Positions 47,771-56,370 of a stretch of DNA of 64,000 bases are shown here, piece by piece. The translations under genes were made by a program, and so were the position numbers. Within the stretch, counting starts at the first letter, position 1; every line of letters starts with the position of its first letter. The notes under the pieces were generated by a model that ran no database searches, had not been told where the DNA came from, and saw only the letters and a program-made list of their open reading frames with translations. This DNA comes from CAWJLE01 sp963843645 (GTDB lineage Bacteria; Chloroflexota; Anaerolineae; DAOTYC01), in assembly GCA_963843645.1 (NCBI GenBank), contig CAWJLE010000001.1:372001-436000 (forward strand), read 5' to 3'.

Positions 47771-47800
47771 ATTACAACGTGAGTGTACTACCGCCGTCAA
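47771..47800 (-). promoter_or_regulatory. cysE promoter
   Basis: The minus strand reads TTGACG (47800-47795), 18 bp, TGTAAT (47776-47771); each box matches 5 of 6 positions. It gives a leader of about 135 nt. Confidence 0.65.
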
Positions 47801-47878
47801 GGAAAAGCAAGGCAAACGAAAGACGCGGGCAGGGCGAGACGGAAGTCGCAGCCGTCGTCTCACCCAAAAGCCACGGGG

Positions 47879-48505
47879 TTAGCGCATCTTTACGACGATG
47901 TTGCACAGGACGTTGGCGGCGGCGTCGCCGCGATCCGCCGCGTTGCTCAGGTGGCGGTAGATCTCGCGGAGCTTCAGCATGTCCACCACCTGCTTGACGT
48001 CCTTCGTCCCTTTGAAGAGGTTGCGCAGCGCCTCGCGATAGACGGTCTCGACCTGATTCTCCAGCGCTTTGGCCTTCATCGCATGATCGACGGTGATCTT
48101 CGGCCGCTCCTCCAGGTGCCTGACGCCGAGGTTGATCTCGTACGCCGCATCCAGCAGCAGGCCTACCATCCGCTGGATGAACTCGTTCGTCCTCACGTCG
48201 AGAATCACCATCTCGTCGACCGTGGTGTGCCCATAGTCGAGGATATCGTCGACGGTCAGGGACAGGGCGAAGATGTCCTCACGGTCGAAAGGGGTGACGA
48301 ACGTGCGGTTCAACTCGTCGATCAGGACGCGCCGCGACTCGTCCGCCTCACGCTCCAGGTCGGACACGTAGCGGGCGCACGTCTCGTCCTGCGACTTCAC
48401 GTACTCACTCAGACCCTCGATGCCCTTCACCATGAGTTCGGACTGGGCGCCGAGCAACTCCAGGAACCGATTCGGTTTCCGCTTGAAGCGATCCGCAATG
48501 GTCAT
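47879..48505 (-). CDS. DUF47 (PhoU-like) phosphate transport regulator
   Basis: A 208-aa all-helical protein of the DUF47/TIGR00153 family (KPNRFLELLGAQSELMVKGI, RREIYRHLSNAADRGDAAAN near the C-terminus, with a PhoU-like DREDIFALSLTVDDILDY motif). These PhoU-like proteins accompany PiT permeases and are thought to regulate them. ATG 48505 follows the PiT stop by 11 bases, with GAGGG upstream, so the two form an operon. It is the last gene of the putative seven-gene operon from 54.3 kb. Confidence 0.9.
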   Translation of the reverse strand: MTIADRFKRKPNRFLELLGAQSELMVKGIEGLSEYVKSQDETCARYVSDLEREADESRRVLIDELNRTFVTPFDREDIFALSLTVDDILDYGHTTVDEMVILDVRTNEFIQRMVGLLLDAAYEINLGVRHLEERPKITVDHAMKAKALENQVETVYREALRNLFKGTKDVKQVVDMLKLREIYRHLSNAADRGDAAANVLCNIVVKMR

Positions 48506-48516
48506 GATCCACCCTC

Positions 48517-49542
48517 TCATCCGCTTAATCCCAGCCGGGGAAGCGCCAGCCGAAACACCGCCGCCAGCAGCGCCGATGCCGGCAGGGTCACCAGCCACGC
48601 CAACGCGATGTTGCCTACGGTCCCCCAGCGTACTCGTGACAACCTCACCCCCGCTCCGACGCCCATCACCGCCCCACTCACCACCTGGGGCGTGCTCACC
48701 GGGGCGCCCGCCAACCCCGCGCCCAGCACGATGGCCGCGGCGGACAGCTGGGCGGCAAAAGCGTGTACGGGACGAATGCGAAAAATGCCGGCGCCCACCG
48801 TCCGGATCACGCGCCCGCCGCCGGCCAGGGCGCCCGCGGCCAACGCGGCCGCACTGAGCGCCAGCGCCCACAGCGGCACTTCGAATTGGGTCTGCCGCCC
48901 GGCCGCAATCAACGCCAGGACGATGATGCTCAAGCTCTTCTGGGCGTCGTTGGAGCCGTGACTGAGCGCCAACACCAGCGCCGTGCCGAGCTGCAGACGC
49001 TTGAACAGAACGTTGACGTCCGGCGACGTTCCCGTGGCCAGGAGGATGATGACTTTCAGGAACACGTAGCCGAAAGCCAACCCCACCAGCGGCGACACGA
49101 GCAAAACACCGAGCAGGCGGGCCACACCCAGGAGATTCACGGCCTCAACACCGGAGCCGGCCACGGCCGCGCCGATCATGCCACCGATCAGGGCGTGCGT
49201 CGAGCTGGAGGGCAAACCCGTCAGTGCCATGGCTGCGTTCCAGACGACGGCGCCGCCCAACGCGGCCAGGAGCACGACCGGCGCCACTGCCGACGGCGCG
49301 ATCACGTCACGGCCCATGCTTGTGGCCACCGACACGCCTAGCAGGAAGGGTCCGCAGAACTCCGCAGCCCCCACCAGTGCGAGGGCCGCTCCGGTGCCCA
49401 ACGCCCGAGAAGATACGATGGTCGCGGTGATGCCGGCGGCGTCCATGAACCCGTTCAGGAAGCCGTAGACGACCGCGCCGAAAACCATCAGCCCCAGCAG
49501 AGTCGATGAGTTCACGTCGAACTGGCCCACCCATGCCGCCAC
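48517..49542 (-). CDS. PiT family inorganic phosphate transporter
   Basis: A 341-aa membrane protein with about ten helices. The duplicated PiT signature is visible: GFLNGFMDAAGITATIVSSR in the first half and ALSHGSNDAQKSLSIIVLAL in the second; LTGLPSSSTHALIGGMIGAA is also typical. PiT permeases move phosphate (or metal phosphate) with protons. The first repeat reads GFMDAAG where most PiT have G-x-x-D-x-A-N. GTG 49542 starts 15 bases after the HAD phosphatase stop. It is followed by the DUF47 protein. Confidence 0.92.
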   Translation of the reverse strand: MAAWVGQFDVNSSTLLGLMVFGAVVYGFLNGFMDAAGITATIVSSRALGTGAALALVGAAEFCGPFLLGVSVATSMGRDVIAPSAVAPVVLLAALGGAVVWNAAMALTGLPSSSTHALIGGMIGAAVAGSGVEAVNLLGVARLLGVLLVSPLVGLAFGYVFLKVIILLATGTSPDVNVLFKRLQLGTALVLALSHGSNDAQKSLSIIVLALIAAGRQTQFEVPLWALALSAAALAAGALAGGGRVIRTVGAGIFRIRPVHAFAAQLSAAAIVLGAGLAGAPVSTPQVVSGAVMGVGAGVRLSRVRWGTVGNIALAWLVTLPASALLAAVFRLALPRLGLSG

Positions 49543-49557
49543 ACCGCGTCGATATGC

Positions 49558-50313
49558 CTACGCTCGCGCTCGCACCTGCTCGATGATATCCAGCACGCCC
49601 TGCCCGAAAGTGAACGGCGAAACGTAGTCCACGACGTCCTTCACCGCGGGAATCGCGTTCTGCGGAGCAGCGGAATAGCCGGCCAGCTTCAAGAAAGAGA
49701 TATCGCCCGTATCGTCGCCGATGGCGGCGATGCGGCTCAGCGGGACACCGGTCTCATCGGCGAGCCAGCGCAGGCCGGCGCCCTTGTCCACGCCTTCCAA
49801 CCAGATACCTATCGAGGTCACGCCGACCTCCACCCGGCACGGCACGTCGCGGCCGGCGAAGGCCCGCTCGGTCACTGCGCCCACTTCGGTCAGCGTGTGG
49901 CCGGGCTGGGGAAACAGCGTCAGGGCCAGCTCCTTGCCCGGGCTGGAAGTAGCCGAGGCCGGGATCCACGATTGTCTCCTCCAGGAGGCCGCGCACCTCG
50001 AGGATGGTCTTGCGTGACGACCGGGGAATGGCCGGATGCCATTCAAACTGGTAACTGCGCGGGATGTACAGGCCGGCGCCGTTCTCGAAGACCGCCGGCA
50101 CGAAACCGTCAGTATCTGCATCATGGCGTCCACGTAAGCGCCGGGCCGGCCGGTGCACAGGGTCACGGCCGGGACGGGCTCGCCTCGTTGCGCCGCCCGG
50201 TTCAGATCCGCCAGTTGCCGGATCACGTCCGGGTCGTAGGCCTTCCCTTCGCCCGCGCCGATGCAGCCGTCTACGTCAGTAACGATGAGAGAGAACAAAG
50301 AGGGCATGCTCAT
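49558..50313 (-). CDS. HAD-superfamily (Cof/sucrose-phosphatase type) hydrolase with a hidden frameshifted stretch
   Basis: A 251-aa HAD-IIB-type phosphatase. Motif I is LIVTDVDGCIG (nucleophile Asp), motif II ALTLCTGRPG-like VTLCTGRPGAY, and motif IV IAAIGDDTGDISFLKLAG. Residues about 68-122 are out of frame: the alternate reading gives GFVPAVFENGAGLYIPRSYQ, then RKTILEVRGLLEETIVDPGLG, which fits the family cap domain. A compensating indel pair lies near 50117 and 49950. ATG 50313 overlaps the ATPase stop (ATGA). It likely removes phosphate from a sugar-phosphate-like compound; the adjacent importer and phosphate permease support this. Confidence 0.85.
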   Translation of the reverse strand: MSMPSLFSLIVTDVDGCIGAGEGKAYDPDVIRQLADLNRAAQRGEPVPAVTLCTGRPGAYVDAMMQILTVSCRRSSRTAPACTSRAVTSLNGIRPFPGRHARPSSRCAASWRRQSWIPASATSSPGKELALTLFPQPGHTLTEVGAVTERAFAGRDVPCRVEVGVTSIGIWLEGVDKGAGLRWLADETGVPLSRIAAIGDDTGDISFLKLAGYSAAPQNAIPAVKDVVDYVSPFTFGQGVLDIIEQVRARA

Positions 50314-51396
50314 TCGGCCTCCACGATCAGATGCAGGCGCTCAGCCGGCAACCGAACGCGCACGGCGCCTCCGGCGTCGAAGAGGTGCTGAGCATCCGTC
50401 TGCGCGCGCAGCTCCAGATCGTCGGCCAGAGCAATGCGGTAATCGATGGTATCGCCCAGGTAAGTCATCTTGCTCACCAGGCCATTGAACACGTTCTCAG
50501 CATTCCCGTCGCGCGGCGGCATCCGGAGACAAGATCTCTACGTTGTTCGGGCGGATGAAGAGCGTCACCGCCTCACCGACCGCCAGTCTCTCCGACGTCG
50601 CGACGGTCAATTCGAGCCCATTGACGGCGATACGCGCGCGGCCGGCTTCGACCCCAGCGACCTTGCCGCGGAGGAAATCCGACAGGCCGATGAAGTCGGC
50701 GACGAACAGCGTCCGCGGGCGCTCGTAGATCTCGCGCGGCGTGCCGACCTGCTGTATCCGCCCCGTCTTCATGACCGTGACCCGGTCGGACAGGGCCAGG
50801 GCCTCCCCCTGGTCGTGCGTCACGTAGACCGCGGTCATGCTCAGTCGAGTGACCAGGTCCTTGATCTCGAAGCGCATCTCCTCGCGCAGCTTGGCGTCCA
50901 GGTTGGACAGCGGCTCGTCGAGCAGGAGCACGCGCGGCCGATAAACCAGGGCCCGGGCCAGTCCGACACGCTGCTGCTGCCCGCCGGACAGCTGGCGCGG
51001 GTAGCGGTCCTCCAGCTTCTCCATGCGAATCAACCGAAGCGCATCTCGCACTCTGGGCTCGCGTTCCGCCTTGGGCACGCCGCGAATCATCAGTGGAAAG
51101 TCCACGTTCTGGGCCACGGTCATGTGCGGAAAGAGGGCGAAATTCTGAAAGACCATGCCCAACTCGCGCTTGTGGGTCGGCACCTCGGTCACGTCCTGGC
51201 CGTCGATGAGGACCCGCCCCTCGTCCGGCCGCTGATGTCCTGTAATGCAGCGCATGGCCGTGGTCTTGCCGCAGCCACTCGGTCCGAGCAAGGTCATCAG
51301 CTCGCCGTGCCGCACCTGCAAGTTGACCCGATCGTTGGCCAGCAGGTTGCCGTAGCGCTTCGTCGTGTTCTGTAGCTCAATCATCCAGTCGCTCAT
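50310..51396 (-). CDS. ABC importer ATPase (PotA/FbpC-like, one frameshift)
   Basis: About 361 aa after repair. Walker A GPSGCGKTTAMRCITG, VFQNFALFPHMTVAQNVDFP, signature LSGGQQQRVGLARAL, Walker B LLLDEPLSNLDAKLREEM and VTHDQGEALALSDR; a C-terminal TOBE domain follows. The frame shifts near 50520 (VEILSPDA to PPRDGNAENVF) and continues to the stop at 50310. ATG 51396 overlaps the preceding permease stop by four bases. It powers the importer made by the two permeases at 51.4-53.1 kb. Confidence 0.92.
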
Positions 51397-52229
51397 ACGC
51401 CCTTGAATCCTCCCACCAATTGTTCCGGCTTCACCTGTCGCTGGATCAGGAAGAGAATCAGCAATGAGGGCACGATCATGACCACCGACATGGCGGAGGT
51501 GATCTCCCAGTAGCCATCGCCCACGGCCAGGTAAGTACGCACCGGCAGCGTCATAGTATCCGCGCCGTAAGTCATCAGTGTCAGCGTGAACTCGTTATAC
51601 GAGGTGGTAAAGGTGAAGATCATCGATGACAGAATGCCGGGCATGATCAACGGCAGCGTCACGTGGAAGAAGGTCCGCATCGGATTGGAGCCGCACACGC
51701 TGGCCGCCTCCAGCACACGTTCATCCAGTCCCTGGAAGGTGCCGGAGAGAACCAGGATGGCATACGGCGCGCAGAGTGCGACGTGGGCCAGAGCGATGCC
51801 CAGGTGGGTGTTGACCAGGTGTATGCCGTAGAAAATGCGGGCCACGCCCAGCGCATACGTAATCGGCGGGATCATGCGCGGCAACAAGATTACCGCCATC
51901 AGGATCTCTTTGCCGGGTAAGCGGCGCCGGCCTAAAGCCCAGCCGGTCGATATGCCGATCAGCGTGCTGATCGTGACCGCGATGACCGCGATGATCAGCG
52001 TGTTCTTCGTCACCTCTGGGAGGCGCGCAATCTCAATGGCCGACCGGTACCAGTTCAGAGTCAGCGCGGGCGGGAGCCAGCGTTTGCCGAACCAGTCCTT
52101 ACCGACGGATTTCAGGAAGATAATGCCGAAAGGTGAGAAGATGAACATCGCCAGGCTGATCAACAATGTGTACGATAGGATCAGCCGGCCGTTCCACAGT
52201 CCCCAAACGTACGTCCTAAGTGTCTTCAT
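51393..52229 (-). CDS. ABC importer permease (PotC/FbpB-like)
   Basis: A 278-aa inner-membrane permease with six helices. The EAA loop is ERVLEAASVCGSNPMRTFFH, typical of the spermidine/iron/2-aminoethylphosphonate type permeases. ATG 52229 overlaps the stop of the other permease by four bases (ATGA) and its own stop overlaps the ATPase start, so all are translationally coupled. No defects. Confidence 0.92.
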   Translation of the reverse strand: MKTLRTYVWGLWNGRLILSYTLLISLAMFIFSPFGIIFLKSVGKDWFGKRWLPPALTLNWYRSAIEIARLPEVTKNTLIIAVIAVTISTLIGISTGWALGRRRLPGKEILMAVILLPRMIPPITYALGVARIFYGIHLVNTHLGIALAHVALCAPYAILVLSGTFQGLDERVLEAASVCGSNPMRTFFHVTLPLIMPGILSSMIFTFTTSYNEFTLTLMTYGADTMTLPVRTYLAVGDGYWEITSAMSVVMIVPSLLILFLIQRQVKPEQLVGGFKGV

Positions 52230-53134
52230 CGGCCGGTTTTCCTGCGCAGGAAGCGCATATAGAGAGTCAGGAAGGCCGCCTGGCAGACGCCCATGATCAC
52301 CGCCATGGCGCTGGCCGCCGACCAGCGGGCCGGTATGTACAGCTGGATCTGTTTGTAGACCTCGACTGCCAGGGGGCGGTAGTTCCCACCCGCGATCAAT
52401 GGGATATTGAACGCGCCAAAAGCAGACATGAAGGTCAGCACCGAGCCGGACAGGATGCCCGGAGCAATCAACGGCAGAACGACGTAGCGGAGCACCTGCC
52501 AGCGGTTCGCTCCCGAAACCTGGGCCGCCTCCTCTATGCCTGGATCCAACGCCTCCAGAGTCGATATGGTGGTCAGGAACGTGTACGGGAAGTACAACCA
52601 GACGTAGAAAATGATGAGCCCGTGGACGGTATAGTTGACCCCTACCGGCGAGGTCAGGCCGAAGACGTCACGAAGAAAGAGATTAAACCAGCCGCGGGTG
52701 CCGAAGAGCAGCAACAGACCCAGGGCGCCGATCATTCCGGGAATGACCAGGGGAACCAACGGAACAGCCCGAAAGAAGCGGTGCCCGCGCACCCGGCCGC
52801 GAAGGACGAGCGACAAGGGGACGCTCAGTACGACCGACAGGAAGGTCGCACTCAACGCCAGAAGGAACGTCAGGCCGATGACCTCGCGTCCGTGCGGATC
52901 TTGCAGGAACGTGATATAGTTCTGGAACGTCCAGCCCGTCGTGGTCCCTTCCGGATGAAGGCTCATGACCACGGTGATGGCGAACGGATAGAAGAACAGG
53001 CCGAAGAACGTCGCCAGGCCGGGAGCCATCAGCAGCAGCGTTACCGGCCAGTCTCTAGGCCGAATGGCAGCCACCGGCCTGCCGAACGCGCAGGCGCAGC
53101 CACAGAAGTCCACTCCCCTGGGGTTGAGATTCAC
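52226..53134 (-). CDS. ABC importer permease (PotB-like)
   Basis: About 302 aa, six helices, with EAA loop EALDPGIEEAAQVSGANRWQ. It pairs with the next permease to form the channel. The start is uncertain: GTG 53134 has GAGAGGT nine bases upstream and is used here. An ATG at 53138 in another frame (MRESQPQGSGLLWLRLRVRQ) uses the same ribosome site and would join the conserved RDWPVTLLLMAPGLATFFGL after an indel near 53070. The core from LLLMAPG on is secure. Confidence 0.88.
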   Translation of the reverse strand: MNLNPRGVDFCGCACAFGRPVAAIRPRDWPVTLLLMAPGLATFFGLFFYPFAITVVMSLHPEGTTTGWTFQNYITFLQDPHGREVIGLTFLLALSATFLSVVLSVPLSLVLRGRVRGHRFFRAVPLVPLVIPGMIGALGLLLLFGTRGWFNLFLRDVFGLTSPVGVNYTVHGLIIFYVWLYFPYTFLTTISTLEALDPGIEEAAQVSGANRWQVLRYVVLPLIAPGILSGSVLTFMSAFGAFNIPLIAGGNYRPLAVEVYKQIQLYIPARWSAASAMAVIMGVCQAAFLTLYMRFLRRKTGR

Positions 53135-53220
53135 GCATGACCGACCTCTCACAGGGTTAGCGAAACAGGAAGGGGGCAGGCAGCATGGTCCACCTGCCCC
53201 CTGGTGCATCAACTGCGTCA

Positions 53221-54347
53221 CTATTGCGGGATCAGCTCCGCGCCGTGCTGCTTGACCCACTCGATCGCGCCGCGTTCACCTTGCTGGCGGGAATCTGCGC
53301 CGCGATGGCGACGTCCGGCTTCGGGATCTGCTCCCAGACGATGGCGGGGACTTTGTCGATGACTTCCGTGCTCGGATACTGGAACATCGTGCTCACGAGG
53401 CGCACCTGCTGGTCCTCCGACAGGAGGTAGTTCACCAGCTTGAACGCGGTATCCTTCATGTCGTCCGGAATGTTGGCCGGCACGACGAGGTAGGCCTGAC
53501 CTCCGGCATCGACGCCCTCCTCCAGGAAGGCAGCCTTCGTCGTCGGAGGCATCGTGCCCTGGCGAGCGGACCACAGCGAGTAGTCCATCGCGTACAGGGT
53601 GAGCCAGGTGTCGTCCGCGTTGAAGTTCTCGAACATGTTGGGAGGCTCAGCCGCGAGCGGCAGGGTGGAGGCCGCGTACACTTCCTTCAGCTTGCTCCAG
53701 GCCGCCTGGAAATCGGCGTTGGTCGGATCGAAATCCTTCGGGAAGTCATAGAACGCCGCGAGGAATGCGAACGGCTGCCGCCAACCGGCGCTCGACTTGG
53801 CATCGGGACGAATGAAGCCGACGTGGCCTTTCCAATCGGACAGATGACTGTAAAACTCCTTCCAGGACTTCGGCGGGGTCGGCACGTTCGCGGAGTTGTA
53901 GATCAGCGCATACGTGCTGTACCAGTAAGCGAGGGCCTTGTCGTTGACCGGCACGCCGTCGGTCGATGCCTGGAAACGCGGATCGATCTTGGCCATGTTC
54001 GGAACTTTTTCCGGGGTGAACGTCTCCAGCGGAATGCTGCCGTCGCTGATGAGCTTGGCCGCGGACTTGGGGAAGAAGACACCGAAATCGCCCTCGCCCG
54101 GCTTCCAGGCCTTCATTTTCTCGAAGATCTCAGCATCGCTGCCCACGACGTACTTGATCTTGATGCCGAGGGCTTGTTCCGCCGAGGGCAAGGCGATCGT
54201 TTGGAACCACTGCTGGAAATTGGCCCCCGACTGGCTGTCCATGAACACGATCTCTTTCGGGGCCTGCGCCGAGACAGGAATGGCAACAAAACTGAGGACC
54301 AACACCGACGTCAACGCGAGCAGCCACAGATTTTTGCGCCTGAACAT
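53221..54347 (-). CDS. Extracellular solute-binding protein of the importer (one frameshift)
   Basis: About 375 aa after repair. A signal peptide (NLWLLALTSVLVLSFVAIPVSAQA) leads a type-2 solute-binding fold: IVFMDSQSGANFQQWFQTIA, NDKALAYWYSTYALIYNS, then WKEFYSHLSDWKGHVGFIRP, like iron/polyamine/phosphonate binding proteins. ATG 54347 has AAGGAG and GAGG upstream. An indel near 53272 alters the tail; corrected it ends GAIEWVKQHGAELIPQ at 53221. The ligand is unknown, but the phosphatase and phosphate permease downstream suggest a phosphorylated compound. Confidence 0.9.
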
Positions 54348-54489
54348 TTTCCTCTCCTTTCGGGTCATACACCTCATCGTCGTTCCAGGTAGCACCATTC
54401 AGGCTACAACTCGTCAGACAAATTTGGCGCGTCTTCACCTCCTTGTAAGGTATCGCAGACATCTATGGAGACTCAGTTGTCCAGGTAGG

Positions 54490-54551
54490 AAAACAAAAAG
54501 AGCCGACAGCTTTCACGGCGCCACGAATGTGACGACGTTTAAACTGCCGGC
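54490..54551 (-). terminator. Leader terminator upstream of the importer operon
   Basis: On the minus strand GCCGGCAG (54551-54544) pairs with CTGTCGGC (54509-54502), including one G-U pair, followed by TCTTTTTGTTTTCC. The terminator lies about 110 nt after the predicted start and 140 nt before the binding-protein gene, consistent with attenuation by an unrecognised leader RNA. Confidence 0.55.
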
Positions 54552-54666
54552 AATGGAAATCCATTAGCTGACTGGTCTACTGATGCGCGCACTTCCCACT
54601 CCGTTGGGGACTCACGTCAGATGACGATGATATTCAGGACACCCACAAGCCTCTTGAGTAATTGCT

Positions 54667-54695
54667 ATTCTACCACTTTGCCAAGCGCTTGTCAA
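54667..54695 (-). promoter_or_regulatory. Importer operon promoter with LacI-type operator
   Basis: The minus strand reads TTGACA (54695-54690), 17 bp, TAGAAT (54672-54667). The palindrome CAAGCGCTTG (54691-54682), a LacI-family-type operator core with central GC, overlaps the -35 and spacer. Confidence 0.78.
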
Positions 54696-54884
54696 GGCAT
54701 CGAAGCTACAAAAATCCCTCCCAGAGGGCCGAATTTGGCCCGGGCTACACTTTCAAGATCGTTCTGCGGTTCGACTCAGAGTCTCAGCGGCAGACTTCCG
54801 AAGGTCCGAAAGTCGTGGTCGAGGCATTCTAGCTCACACAAGGCGATCGGATATACCGCACTCTGCTGAAGGCGACGGGGCGAA

Positions 54885-54936
54885 AGTTGCCCTCTCCCGG
54901 CCCCTCCACCGACAAGGAGAGGCTGAGAGAGGGAGT
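54885..54936. terminator. Hairpin after the transhydrogenase gene
   Basis: CCCTCTCCCGGCCCCTCC and GGAGAGGCTGAGAGAGGG form an imperfect palindrome just past the transhydrogenase stop; a diverged GACCTCTCTCC-family element. The remainder of 54700-54885 holds one degenerate ACTTCCGAAG copy near 54793 and no recognisable gene. Confidence 0.5.
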
Positions 54937-54943
54937 CTACCGA

Positions 54944-56224
54944 TCACCAATACACCATGGCATCTTCGAAGATGTGGGTCAGCTCCTCGGCACCCACCGG
55001 CCGCGGTGACAGCTTGATGACTCGATGCTGCGGCAGCGTGCCCTCGACCAGCCGCGGGATGTCGTCGGTGGTGTACCCAATGGCGCTGAGGCCGTTGGGA
55101 ATGTTCAGGCGGCGCATGAAGTCGATCACCCGATCGGACACGATGCGGCCGGCGTCTTCCGGTTTCGCGCGCGACACGTCCGCGCCGAGGGCTTCGGCCG
55201 CCTGCAGGTGCTTTGCCGGGTTGGCGGACGCAGTGAAGCGGAACGCGGCCGGCGCGTTCAGCACGACCGACATGCCGTGGGGTACGATCGGATGGTCCAC
55301 GACGTAACCTTCCGGCCGGAAGCCGCGCACCATGCCGGAAACCGGGTACGACATGCCATGTGGCAGAGTCACCCCGGCATTGCCGAAGCCGACGCCCGCG
55401 AAGGACGCCGCCAGAGCCATCATGCTCCGCGCCTCGTCGTCTTCCGGGTCCTGGAAGGCGCGAACCAGGTACTGCGCCACCATGCGCATCGCCTGCAGCG
55501 ACCAGATGTCGCTGACCGGATTCGAGCCCTGGTAAGCCGGGCGCAAGAGCGGCGTGGCCGGGAGCGGCCGCCGGTCGAACGGCAGGGCCGTGTACGACTC
55601 AATGGCGTGGGTCAGCACGTCGAGACCGCACGACGCGACCACCATGGGGGGCAGAGTCCTGGTGTTGTCCGGGTCGACGATACCGAGGGTCGGCTTCAGG
55701 CGCCGGTGGGCGATGCCGGTCTTCGCGCGCATCTCCTCCAGGTCGAAGATGGCGACTCCGGTGGTCTCGCTGCCGGTCCCCGCAGTGGTCGGCACCGCAA
55801 AGAGCGGCTTGAGCGCGCCGGGGATGGGCAGACCCTTGCCGATGGGCGCATTCACGTAGTCCAGAAAGTCGGCCGGAGGGAAGGTGGAGTACAGGTTAGC
55901 GACTTTGGCCGTGTCGATCGTGGAGCCGCCGCCCACGGCCACGAAACCGTCGAACGGCTCGGAGCGGGCGACCTCGATCGCGGCCTGCATCGACCGATCC
56001 GTCGGTTCGACCCGAACGCGATCGAACAGCGAGAAGCCGACGCCGTGGGTGGAGAGTGAGCCCAGGACCGTCTCCATCGCCGGCAGGTCCTTCAGGTTGG
56101 GGTCGGTCAGCACCATGACGCGCTTGACCCCGAGTTCCGCCAGGTCCATGCCCAGCTCACGGCTGGCGCCGCGGCCGAAGCGCAGGTTCGACGTGGCCAT
56201 CTCAAAGGCGTAATCGAATTCCAT
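54944..56224 (-). CDS. Hydroxyacid-oxoacid transhydrogenase (ADHFE1-type iron-dependent dehydrogenase)
   Basis: A 426-aa iron-containing alcohol dehydrogenase. It closely follows the ADHFE1/HOT pattern: EFDYAFEMATSNLRFGRGAS, RVEPTDRSMQAAIEVA, FVAVGGGSTIDTAKVANLYS, DYVNAPIGKGLPIPGALKPL, TTAGTGSETTGVAIFD, RPAYQGSNPVSDIWSLQAMR, GFGNAGVTLPHGMSYPVSGM and KLSPRPVGAEEL. Metal ligands fall in HAIES and LPHGM. HOT enzymes oxidise 4-hydroxybutyrate (or lactate-type hydroxyacids) while reducing 2-oxoglutarate. ATG 56224 (MEFDY) has GGAGGA upstream; open frame before it is not supported. It follows the two SDR genes on the same strand. Confidence 0.9.
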   Translation of the reverse strand: MEFDYAFEMATSNLRFGRGASRELGMDLAELGVKRVMVLTDPNLKDLPAMETVLGSLSTHGVGFSLFDRVRVEPTDRSMQAAIEVARSEPFDGFVAVGGGSTIDTAKVANLYSTFPPADFLDYVNAPIGKGLPIPGALKPLFAVPTTAGTGSETTGVAIFDLEEMRAKTGIAHRRLKPTLGIVDPDNTRTLPPMVVASCGLDVLTHAIESYTALPFDRRPLPATPLLRPAYQGSNPVSDIWSLQAMRMVAQYLVRAFQDPEDDEARSMMALAASFAGVGFGNAGVTLPHGMSYPVSGMVRGFRPEGYVVDHPIVPHGMSVVLNAPAAFRFTASANPAKHLQAAEALGADVSRAKPEDAGRIVSDRVIDFMRRLNIPNGLSAIGYTTDDIPRLVEGTLPQHRVIKLSPRPVGAEELTHIFEDAMVYW

Positions 56225-56271
56225 CTTTCCTCCTCTTGAGAGTCTCTCTTGAAACTTCAGAAGGCCGCGAG

Positions 56272-56350
56272 ACTTCCGACATCGTGCCGACACCGCAACG
56301 ACGCCGGTGCGTTGTGTTGTTGCGGCAAGTTTTGAAACTTCGGAAGTCTG
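56272..56350. repeat. Diverged ACTTCCGAAGT palindrome
   Basis: GAGACTTCCGA at 56269 and AACTTCGGAAGTCTGA at 56337 form arms around a second inverted repeat (GCCGACACCGCAAC with GTTGTTGCGGC). It sits between the SDR stop and the transhydrogenase start. Confidence 0.55.
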
Positions 56351-56370
56351 AATTGGAAACCTGCCGCAAC

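Noticed and set aside
47552..47863. A 103-codon minus-strand ORF covering the cysE leader
   Set aside because: It overlaps the start of cysE in another frame and is low-complexity Arg/Ser/Pro; the region is better explained as a structured leader.
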